Positions 1 to 4,870 of a DNA stretch of 7,352 nucleotides are shown in pieces (the stretch's first letter is position 1; each line of letters starts with the position of its first letter). Origin of the DNA: Candidatus Doudnabacteria bacterium (GTDB lineage: Bacteria > Patescibacteriota > Doudnabacteria > UBA920); the NCBI GenBank assembly GCA_016788805.1, contig JAEUSE010000044.1:1-7352 (forward strand), given 5' to 3'. Under the pieces are notes generated by a model. The model was not told where the DNA came from. It did not search any database and saw only the letters and a program-made list of their open reading frames with translations. A program made the position numbers and the translations under genes.

Positions 1-942
1 TGCCGCCATGGTAACCGCCTTAAAAACTGAACCTGGCTCATACGAACCGGTTGTGCATAGGTTTGAAAAAACCGCCTGGTTGGTTACCTTGTTGTATTCG
101 TTCGGGTCATAAGACGGATTGCTGGCCATAGCGAGCAGGCTACCGGTTTTTGGGTCCATCACAATCACACACCCCCCGTCTGCTTGATGGGCCTCTACCG
201 TACTCGCCAATACTTGCTCAGCCGTGAGTTGTATGGATCGATCAATGGTTAAGAGTAACTGGCTCCCATTGGTCGCGGCCTGAAACGCCTGCTTCACCCC
301 AAACAACCAAGAGCCAGCACCGTACCGAGTAGGGTCTAACGAGCCGGCCTGGCCGGACAGCGCCTGGTCAAAACTTTTTTCAATACCATAGAGGCCCACG
401 CGCTCACTACCCGAGTTTTCTTTGTAACCCAAAAAACCTACCACATGGCTCAAAACTGTCCGCTCGGGGTAATAACGTACCAGTTCATCGTCAAATGCGA
501 CTCCGGGTAAATGAAGTGCTTTTATTCTCTCAACCTCGTCTTGAGTAAGTCGCCGCTTAATAGGCACATAAACCTTATCTTTACTTTGTAACTTAGCCAA
601 GATATCAGTTTCCGCAATACCCAATACAAACGAAAGACCTTGCGCAACCCGTAATGGGTCGCTCACTGATTTGGGGATTACGTACACCAAGGGCACATGA
701 ATGTTGGTAGCGACGGGTAAATTTTCCGCGCTCGTTTTGTCGGCCACTTTAATCTCGCCGCGACTCGGAGCCAACCTATCAAAAAAAGCGTGCTGGTCGG
801 CGGCTTGGCTCTTATAATATGCGGCTGATCCAATTTGCAACACAGAAAGACGCACTATAAGTAGTGCGAATAAACATATAAAAATACCGGTAACGAGCCG
901 AATACGACCGGTGAATGGGGTAACAGGTATAGACCGCTTCAT
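1..942 (-). CDS. ftsI: FtsI-type peptidoglycan transpeptidase (class B PBP), 3' end missing
   Basis: This is the first 314 codons of a class B penicillin-binding protein, which cross-links septal peptidoglycan from the outer face of the membrane. It reads open from ATG 942-940 to the window edge. Residues 1-14 are a short basic cytoplasmic tail and about 15-35 form the single membrane anchor. The pedestal/dimerisation domain starts near SRGEI (60-64) and includes GLYGIEKSFD, a typical class B segment. The transpeptidase domain begins around LLLTIDRSIQ and contains VIVMDPKTGSLLAMASNPSYDP. The catalytic SxxK is visible as EPGSVFK, with Ser305 and Lys308; the SxN and KTG motifs lie beyond the window. 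Its place after mraZ-rsmH-ftsL supports FtsI rather than an elongation PBP2. It begins 84 bp after the FtsL-like gene. There is no Shine-Dalgarno sequence, and a CAGTACTTAGTT 12-mer lies 7 bp before the start codon. Confidence 0.94.
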   Translation of the reverse strand, partial: MKRSIPVTPFTGRIRLVTGIFICLFALLIVRLSVLQIGSAAYYKSQAADQHAFFDRLAPSRGEIKVADKTSAENLPVATNIHVPLVYVIPKSVSDPLRVAQGLSFVLGIAETDILAKLQSKDKVYVPIKRRLTQDEVERIKALHLPGVAFDDELVRYYPERTVLSHVVGFLGYKENSGSERVGLYGIEKSFDQALSGQAGSLDPTRYGAGSWLFGVKQAFQAATNGSQLLLTIDRSIQLTAEQVLASTVEAHQADGGCVIVMDPKTGSLLAMASNPSYDPNEYNKVTNQAVFSNLCTTGSYEPGSVFKAVTMAA

Positions 943-1026
943 GACATAACAGTACTTAGTTATCTCTTCGGCAACCCGCCGTCCGTATGCTAACGAGGTA
1001 GGAAGGGGTAGTTCTTAGAATGCGCG

Positions 1027-1467
1027 CTATCGCATAGACACCTGAGTGGGGGCGGTAGTAAACGGTACAAACTCCGGAATGCCTTGCGCGACATATTGTT
1101 GCTCCGCAAGTGCCTGCTCGCGTATACGCACGGCAGCGCTCCGCTCGGCCATAGCCACCTGAAGCTGCCTTTGCGCCTCTGTGGACTTCATCAGCTGCTT
1201 ACGGGCCTGACTAATATCATAGCCGAGTCCCGCGAAATTATTTACGCCCACTAAGTACCAACCGAAAAATAACACATTAACTGCCACCAAAGCTGTGGTG
1301 CCGTACACAGTCCAAGGCACTGCGGTCCGCCGGACCACTTTTTTCGATGCGGAACGAACGACTTTACCGCCATGAACGCGCGGGGCAACCCTGTCTCCTA
1401 CGGTTGCACGAGTGTGTTCCGCCGTCGGGAGATAGGTAACCACTGACATAACGTGAGGTGCTGACAT
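1027..1467 (-). CDS. ftsL: FtsL-like bitopic cell-division protein
   Basis: A 146-aa protein with the size, topology and gene position of FtsL, the divisome scaffold that pairs with FtsB and helps activate FtsW-FtsI. A basic cytoplasmic N-terminus of about 50 residues (KVVRSASKKVVRR at 35-47) precedes one hydrophobic segment (about 53-74). A helical, Gln/Glu/Arg-rich stretch (about 83-124) then looks like a short extracellular coiled coil, and the tail is Pro/Thr-rich. FtsL diverges too fast for sequence motifs to confirm it, so the name rests on topology and on its place between rsmH and ftsI. The start at 1467 is preceded by an AT-rich run without a Shine-Dalgarno sequence. A second in-frame ATG at residue 7 (MSVVTYLP) is equally possible. 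Only 30 bp of AT-rich DNA separate it from rsmH, so the two are almost certainly co-transcribed. Confidence 0.75.
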   Translation of the reverse strand: MSAPHVMSVVTYLPTAEHTRATVGDRVAPRVHGGKVVRSASKKVVRRTAVPWTVYGTTALVAVNVLFFGWYLVGVNNFAGLGYDISQARKQLMKSTEAQRQLQVAMAERSAAVRIREQALAEQQYVAQGIPEFVPFTTAPTQVSMR

Positions 1468-1497
1468 TTTTGTATTTATTTTACTAACAATTAAAAA

Positions 1498-2445
1498 TTA
1501 TAGTTTAAGCACGGCTCGTAACTTGGCCGGACGACTACGTGAGTTCTGAGCTAACTCGGCCTCACCGGCACTCACCGGCCGGCGGGTAAGTATCTGCACT
1601 TGAGGCGTTTTACCGCACACACAATGTGGAAAGTTGGCAGGACACACGCAACCTGTGGCTGCCTGTACAAAAAACTGCTTGACTATTCGGTCTTCTAAAG
1701 AATGAAAGACTACCACGACCAGCCTTCCTCCCGGCGCAAGTAAACCCAGCGCGTCGGGTAGAAACTGTCGTAAATTTTCCAATTCCCCATTAACTGCTAT
1801 GCGTAAAGCTTGGAAAATTCGTCTGCACGAATCTTGAGCCTTATGGCGCACAGCGCGCGGGAGACTATTCGTAATAATATCTACCAGCTGGGTAGTTCGC
1901 GTAACCGCTTCCTCAGTACGCTTACGAACAATATTCCGAGCAATGGAACGGGAGTACCTTTCCTCTCCATACTCCGTAAATAATTTTGTTAATTCTACTT
2001 CCGACTTGAATGCCAATAAATCCGCGGCCGTTGGGTTAGCAACAGAGGCATCGAACCGCATGTCCAATGGCTCGTCGTGCTTAAAACTAATACCGCGACC
2101 GGCATCGTCCAATTCATAACTCGACAAACCAATGTCCGCCACAACCCCATTTACCTTACTAAAACCATTTGCCTGAGCAATGCTCGCAATGTCTTTAAAG
2201 TTCCCCTGCACCAAAACGGGTTTGAGGTTTGAGGTTTGAGGTTTGAGCTTAAATGCTCGAATTGCATCAATATCTAAGTCGAGAGATAAAACTTTCCCAG
2301 TGGAGGCCACAGCGCCCAACAAGGCTTCCGTGTACCCGCCGCCGCCAAGCGTGGCGTCAATAAAAACTTCGCCAACCTTGGGTTGCAAATATTCAAGAAC
2401 CTCTTGTAAAAGAACCGGAGTATGTTTATAAGAATTCGGAATCAT
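1498..2445 (-). CDS. rsmH: 16S rRNA (cytosine1402-N4)-methyltransferase RsmH (MraW)
   Basis: RsmH transfers a methyl group from S-adenosylmethionine to N4 of C1402 in the decoding centre of 16S rRNA. At 315 aa it has the usual family length and all family blocks: HTPVLLQEVLEYL (8-20), SAM motif I DATLGGGGYTEALL (30-43), the LDLD acidic motif (55-58), ADIGLSS (103-109), the RGISF/EPLDMRFD block (117-132), FTEYGEERYSRSIA (156-169), NGELENL (219-225), PGGRLVVVVFHSLEDRIVK (238-256) and the C-terminal NSRSRPAKLRAV. A CxC-x6-CxC motif (Cys266, 268, 275, 277) may bind a metal, as in many bacterial RsmH proteins. Residues 66-75 are encoded by a 7-nt tandem repeat (see 2221-2248). The start ATG lies at the edge of a repeat-rich palindrome and has no Shine-Dalgarno sequence. 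Second gene of the dcw cluster. Confidence 0.97.
   Translation of the reverse strand: MIPNSYKHTPVLLQEVLEYLQPKVGEVFIDATLGGGGYTEALLGAVASTGKVLSLDLDIDAIRAFKLKPQTSNLKPVLVQGNFKDIASIAQANGFSKVNGVVADIGLSSYELDDAGRGISFKHDEPLDMRFDASVANPTAADLLAFKSEVELTKLFTEYGEERYSRSIARNIVRKRTEEAVTRTTQLVDIITNSLPRAVRHKAQDSCRRIFQALRIAVNGELENLRQFLPDALGLLAPGGRLVVVVFHSLEDRIVKQFFVQAATGCVCPANFPHCVCGKTPQVQILTRRPVSAGEAELAQNSRSRPAKLRAVLKL
2221..2248. repeat. Heptanucleotide tandem array inside rsmH (TTTGAGG x4)
   Basis: Four contiguous 7-nt units: TTTGAGG at 2221-2227, 2228-2234 and 2235-2241, and TTTGAGC at 2242-2248. On the coding strand they read CCTCAAA and encode LKPQTSN followed by LKP, in the variable loop between the LDLD acidic motif and the VLVQGNF strand of RsmH. 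Three units equal 21 nt, so the frame is kept. The 7-nt unit length matches that of the intergenic repeats in this window, although the word differs. Confidence 0.95.
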
Positions 2446-2537
2446 GAATCAAGAATTATGAATATTGCTAGATACCTGAATATACGAATGCCGAAACCTT
2501 AATCTCAAGATTCATACTTCATAATTCACGATTCGAG
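2445..2537. repeat. Heptad-word imperfect palindrome between mraZ and rsmH
   Basis: This element fills the 99-bp mraZ-rsmH gap. The left arm has 7-nt words TGAATCA (2445-2451), AGAATTA (2452-2458) and TGAATAT (2459-2465). The right arm has ATTCATA (2510-2516), CTTCATA (2517-2523), ATTCACG (2524-2530) and ATTCGAG (2531-2537), which are GAAT words on the other strand. The arms pair over 2446-2462 and 2518-2534 at 15 of 17 positions, around a core of about 55 bp. In the mRNA it would form a long hairpin just before the rsmH start codon, and it overlaps the first base of that codon. Effects on translation or mRNA cleavage are inference only. Confidence 0.85.
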
Positions 2538-2544
2538 CTTCTTA

Positions 2545-2976
2545 TTACACTCCCAAACTGCCGAGCTGCTCCGCGATGGCAGTGCTTTCCTTTTCTGTTT
2601 CAGCTTTGTAGGCTTTCCACCTGTCTTCACTCCACATTTCTATGCGATTATAGAGTCCGGCAAATATAATTCGCTTAGACATACCGGCAAACTCTTTTAG
2701 ATAACTAGGGAGGATAATTCTGCCCTGTTTATCAATATCGCACTCCACCGCCCCAGCCAACATCAGCCGGGAAAAGGCCCGAGTATTTGCAGTAGAAATT
2801 GGGAGACTAGCCAGCTTCTCCGCCATCACTTTCCACTCGGGACTTTGGTACAGAAAGAGCGACTGATCAAGGCCGCGAGTAACCACAACCTTGCCTTTTA
2901 AGGCAGTTCGAAACTTAGTAGGTACCGCTACCCTACCTTTATCGTCTATTGAAGCTTCATACTCTCCGATAAACAT
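2545..2976 (-). CDS. mraZ: Transcriptional regulator MraZ
   Basis: MraZ is a DNA-binding regulator that heads the division and cell-wall cluster in many bacteria and, in characterised species, controls its own promoter by binding short direct repeats. The 143-aa protein has the normal length. It contains two SpoVT/AbrB-like halves, each with the hallmark loop: DDKGRVAVP (11-19) and DKQGRIILP (82-90). Family features such as MFIGEYEASIDDKGR at the N-terminus and NRIEMWSEDRW (110-120) are clear. The ATG at 2976 matches the family N-terminus but has no Shine-Dalgarno sequence. It is the first gene after a terminator, a sigma70-like promoter and a row of CCACT boxes (3047-3093), which fits autoregulation of mraZ-rsmH-ftsL-ftsI. 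Confidence 0.97.
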   Translation of the reverse strand: MFIGEYEASIDDKGRVAVPTKFRTALKGKVVVTRGLDQSLFLYQSPEWKVMAEKLASLPISTANTRAFSRLMLAGAVECDIDKQGRIILPSYLKEFAGMSKRIIFAGLYNRIEMWSEDRWKAYKAETEKESTAIAEQLGSLGV

Positions 2977-3014
2977 AGGAAAGATATACCGTTATGCGAA
3001 TAAAAGCCTTGGGT

Positions 3015-3036
3015 AAGACTTATTTTGTTAAGTCTT
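3015..3036 (-). other. Hairpin in the mraZ 5' leader
   Basis: A perfect 8-bp inverted repeat, AAGACTTA (3015-3022) and TAAGTCTT (3029-3036), with a 6-nt loop, lies between the MraZ boxes and the mraZ start. On the minus strand it is not followed by a T run, so it is not an obvious terminator. It could be an mRNA leader hairpin or an operator; the sequence does not decide between these. Confidence 0.6.
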
Positions 3037-3046
3037 GGTAGGTTAT

Positions 3047-3093
3047 CCACTTTATCTACCACTTATCCCCACTTTTATCCACTTTCCACCACT
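3047..3093 (-). promoter_or_regulatory. Likely MraZ operator: five CCACT-type boxes, 10-12 bp apart
   Basis: Five direct repeats lie at 3047-3053 (CCACTTT), 3059-3065 (CCACTTA), 3069-3075 (CCACTTT), 3079-3085 (CCACTTT) and 3089-3093 (CCACT). Start-to-start steps are 12, 10, 10 and 10 bp, about one helical turn. On the transcribed strand they read (A)AAGTGG, close to the AAAGTG-type boxes reported for mollicute MraZ and the TGGG-type repeats of E. coli MraZ. They lie just downstream of the predicted transcription start and 71-117 bp before mraZ, where a bound oligomer would block transcription. Confidence 0.8.
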
Positions 3094-3101
3094 GCATAAC
3101 C

Positions 3102-3131
3102 AGTATACCCCACGGCTCCCTACCGGGTCAA
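3102..3131 (-). promoter_or_regulatory. Sigma70-like promoter of the mraZ (dcw) operon
   Basis: On the minus strand, TTGACC (plus 3126-3131) and TATACT (plus 3102-3107) are separated by 18 bp; each hexamer matches the consensus at five of six positions. Transcription should start near 3095, giving a leader of about 120 nt. The promoter sits between the terminator at 3141-3172 and the MraZ boxes, the order expected for an autoregulated operon. Confidence 0.65.
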
Positions 3132-3140
3132 AAGTTCCAC

Positions 3141-3172
3141 AAATAAAAAATACCGCTCGAGTGAGCGGCATT
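3141..3172 (-). terminator. Intrinsic terminator after the trmH-family gene
   Basis: On the minus strand the stem CCGCTC/GAGCGG (plus 3163-3168 and 3153-3158) has a 4-nt loop. It extends outward through a G-U pair and A-T pairs to about 10 bp, and is followed directly by a T-rich tract (plus AAATAAAAAA, 3141-3150). It lies about 83 nt after the methyltransferase stop codon and insulates the mraZ promoter from upstream transcription. Confidence 0.88.
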
Positions 3173-3213
3173 CTAACAATTTGCCTACAAAGTTTCCCGA
3201 CAATCCACAGCCC

Positions 3214-3238
3214 TTGGTAAGTTATGGTATTTTACCAA
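3214..3238. other. Small inverted repeat downstream of the trmH-family gene
   Basis: TTGGTAA (3214-3220) and TTACCAA (3232-3238) form a 7-bp inverted repeat with an 11-nt loop, just after the methyltransferase stop codon on the minus strand. It has no T run and is weaker than the terminator that follows. It may protect the mRNA 3' end or have no function. Confidence 0.4.
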
Positions 3239-3254
3239 ATAAAGATGCTTATGC

Positions 3255-3731
3255 TTACTGGTTTCTGAGTGCATAGGCGGCCACACCAAAAGCCACCGAA
3301 ACGTTGAGTGACTCCTTGGTGCCAAACTGGGGAATTTCCACAAAAGTATCGCATAATACTTGTACCGGCCTAGGGATACCCTTTACCTCTTCACCTAAAA
3401 CTAACAATAACGGGAACTTTGGCTTAAACTTGGGTAGTAGCAAAGGTTGCTGTTTCCGAATATTATTCTCTAAACCGACCACCGTGAGCTCGGGGTGTTC
3501 CAGCCGTAACTTTTTTATTATACGCACCGGGGACTTATGGTACTCCCACGGCACGGTTTTGTCTGCCCCCAAAGCAACTTTTTCTAACTTGGCATCCGGT
3601 GGATGACCTGTGTAGCCACTTAAATACAACTTAGATACCGCAAATACGTCACTGGTACGAAAAATAGCCCCGACGTTATGGAGGCTCCGAATGTTATGCG
3701 CGAGAACGAAAAAGTTGGGAATACGAATCAC
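3255..3731 (-). CDS. SpoU/TrmH-family RNA 2'-O-methyltransferase (catalytic domain only)
   Basis: A 158-aa SPOUT-fold enzyme predicted to transfer methyl from S-adenosylmethionine to a ribose 2'-OH in tRNA or rRNA; the target nucleotide cannot be read from sequence. All three SpoU motifs are present: motif 1 NIRSLHNVGAIFRTSD (13-28, Asn13 and Arg25), motif 2 LVLGEEVKGI (110-119) and motif 3 IPQFGTKESLNVSVAFGVAAYAL (133-155, with ESLNVSVA at 140-147). There is no N-terminal substrate-binding domain. The start is GTG at 3731-3729: a TAA lies two codons upstream in frame and there is no internal Met, so GTG is the only plausible start. It falls inside a 7-nt tandem repeat that also encodes the first residues (IRI). 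It is the last gene before the terminator at 3141-3172. Confidence 0.92.
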   Translation of the reverse strand: MIRIPNFFVLAHNIRSLHNVGAIFRTSDVFAVSKLYLSGYTGHPPDAKLEKVALGADKTVPWEYHKSPVRIIKKLRLEHPELTVVGLENNIRKQQPLLLPKFKPKFPLLLVLGEEVKGIPRPVQVLCDTFVEIPQFGTKESLNVSVAFGVAAYALRNQ

Positions 3732-3748
3732 GAATTACGAATTACGAA
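3722..3748. repeat. ACGAATT heptad tandem repeat at the trmH-family start
   Basis: Units ACGAATC (3723-3729), ACGAATT (3730-3736), ACGAATT (3737-3743) and partial ACGAA (3744-3748) give an exact 7-nt period. Only one arm is seen; I find no matching inverted arm in the rest of the 49-bp gap. The repeat overlaps the 5' end of the methyltransferase gene and supplies its GTG start codon. Confidence 0.9.
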
Positions 3749-3780
3749 GCATGGGTACATTTGGTAACCCTTATTACGCG

Positions 3781-4302
3781 TCAAGCCCGCCTCCGCTTCC
3801 GAATATCTCGAAATATAAACGCGTATATAACCGCCAAGACACCCCAGTTTACAAAAAAGACGAGTGGGTGCGCCCAAGACAAACCAAAACCCATAAATTT
3901 AAAATTCGACAGCGGAAACAAAAACGGCGTTTGAAAAAAATTGGGATGAGTTGGGATATCCATGAGCACATGCAGCCCCCAGGCATACAACGGCACCCAC
4001 ATCTTACCCTTGCGAACTACCAATACAATAAGGAACACAACAGCAAAAAGGACAAGGCTGTGCGTGTAGTTATAACTTTGTATAGCCCAAGAAAAAACCC
4101 AATGCTGGGGCACGGGAAAAAATAAACCCGGGTCAAAAGAGGCTCGGTTAAAAATAAAATATAACTGAACCGGCAAGAAAGGAATAACGTCGGGCAACAT
4201 TCCGATTACTAAACCCCACAAGGCCTTTTTGGGTTTTTGCTGCTTACGAGCGCTCGGGTAAGCCAAAGCGTAACCCCATAAACCGTGAGAAAATACATCC
4301 AT
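3781..4302 (-). CDS. YdjM-type inner-membrane metal-dependent hydrolase
   Basis: A 173-aa polytopic membrane protein of the YdjM/DUF457-like family of predicted metal-dependent hydrolases; its substrate is unknown. Family motifs with potential metal ligands are present: MDVFSHGLWGYAL at the N-terminus (His6), GMLPDVIP (34-41, Asp38), YTHS (79-82, His81) and HVLMDIPTHP (111-120, His111, Asp115, His119). About four hydrophobic stretches (near 28-48, 68-96, 101-118 and 143-165) precede a basic tail, RDIRKRRRA, suggesting a cytoplasmic C-terminus. There is no Shine-Dalgarno sequence; an AGTACTT-type repeat begins 6-8 bp before the ATG. It lies between the two-component genes and the methyltransferase on the same strand. 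A functional link with either is not evident. Confidence 0.83.
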   Translation of the reverse strand: MDVFSHGLWGYALAYPSARKQQKPKKALWGLVIGMLPDVIPFLPVQLYFIFNRASFDPGLFFPVPQHWVFSWAIQSYNYTHSLVLFAVVFLIVLVVRKGKMWVPLYAWGLHVLMDIPTHPNFFQTPFLFPLSNFKFMGFGLSWAHPLVFFVNWGVLAVIYAFIFRDIRKRRRA

Positions 4303-4309
4303 AAAAATC

Positions 4310-4390
4310 AGTACTTAGTTCCTAGTACCTAGTGCATAGTAAAAATACAGAAATTACATTCTGGGCACTAAGCACTAATTACTGAACACT
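4310..4390. repeat. AGTACTT-type heptad palindrome between receiver and YdjM-like gene
   Basis: The left arm has AGTACTT (4310-4316), AGTTCCT (4317-4323), AGTACCT (4324-4330) and AGTGCAT (4331-4337). The right arm, read on the minus strand, has AGTGTTC (4390-4384), AGTAATT (4383-4377), AGTGCTT (4376-4370) and AGTGCCC (4369-4363). All eight words start with AGT and the arms converge on an AT-rich core of about 25 bp. The right arm contains the TAA stop codon of the receiver gene and encodes its last residues. Confidence 0.88.
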
Positions 4391-4765
4391 GGCCTTACTG
4401 CGGGCCATGACTTGCCGGACTTTTTCTATAATCTTATCTATCGACTGGTCGCTCTTGAGCAAATAGTCGGTACCGCCCGCGTCCATAATTTTAGCAATAG
4501 TGTCCATGTCGGCCATGTTGGTTAAAACCACCACCGGCGTGCCAGAAGTTTCCGGATTCGCCTTAAGCTCCCAGAGTACGCCGATACCGTCCAGCTTTGG
4601 CATCATCACATCCAACAAAACCGCGTCAGGCTTTACCTCTTTTATTTTAGCAATTGCTTCTTCACCGTCGTAGGCCGCAAATACTTCGAACTGCGCTTCG
4701 GTAAACGCGCTTACTAACGAGCCGGACAAAAGTTTATCATCTTCGGCTACTACAATTTTTGGCAT
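4379..4765 (-). CDS. Stand-alone CheY-like response regulator receiver
   Basis: A 128-aa single-domain receiver, probably phosphorylated by the histidine kinase just upstream. The acidic pocket is AEDD (7-10), the phospho-acceptor is Asp52 in LLDVMMPKLDG, and the conserved Thr82 (VLTN) and Lys104 (YLLKSD) are present. It has no output domain, so signalling must go through protein contact or a partner encoded elsewhere. I chose ATG 4765-4763 because MPKIVVAEDD is the family N-terminus. The frame stays open for 12 more codons upstream, but those are made of the CACAGAT repeat and would give an unrelated MQSVLSVHLWKY leader. The gene ends inside the next repeat element, which supplies its stop codon. 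There is at most a weak GGA before the start. Confidence 0.93.
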   Translation of the reverse strand: MPKIVVAEDDKLLSGSLVSAFTEAQFEVFAAYDGEEAIAKIKEVKPDAVLLDVMMPKLDGIGVLWELKANPETSGTPVVVLTNMADMDTIAKIMDAGGTDYLLKSDQSIDKIIEKVRQVMARSKASVQ

Positions 4766-4772
4766 ATATTTC

Positions 4773-4856
4773 CACAGATGCACAGATAGCACGGATTGCA
4801 CAGATTCTGATACGACTTATATTATCAGCATTATCTGCGTAATCTGTGTATCTGCG
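4773..4856. repeat. CACAGAT-word imperfect palindrome between kinase and receiver
   Basis: The left arm has CACAGAT (4773-4779), CACAGAT (4781-4787), CACGGAT (4790-4796) and CACAGAT (4799-4805), then TCTGATA. The right arm has TATCAG (4823-4828), ATCTGCG (4833-4839), ATCTGTG (4842-4848) and ATCTGCG (4850-4856), which are CGCAGAT or CACAGAT on the other strand. The 7-nt words are separated by 1 or 2 nt, giving an 8-9-nt period. The arms can pair into a long imperfect hairpin that fills most of the 105-bp gap in the kinase-receiver mRNA. Confidence 0.87.
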
Positions 4857-4870
4857 GTTAAATTATTAAT

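Noticed and set aside
3035..3220. 61-aa plus-strand frame across the mraZ regulatory region
   Set aside because: It is made of the operator boxes, promoter and terminator read as codons, with no start signal or protein-like features.
3691..4125. 144-aa plus-strand reading frame opposite the YdjM-like gene
   Set aside because: It is antisense to a gene with clear family motifs and intact membrane segments, is low-complexity and Lys/Arg-rich, and starts in the methyltransferase and repeat region. No family resemblance is visible.
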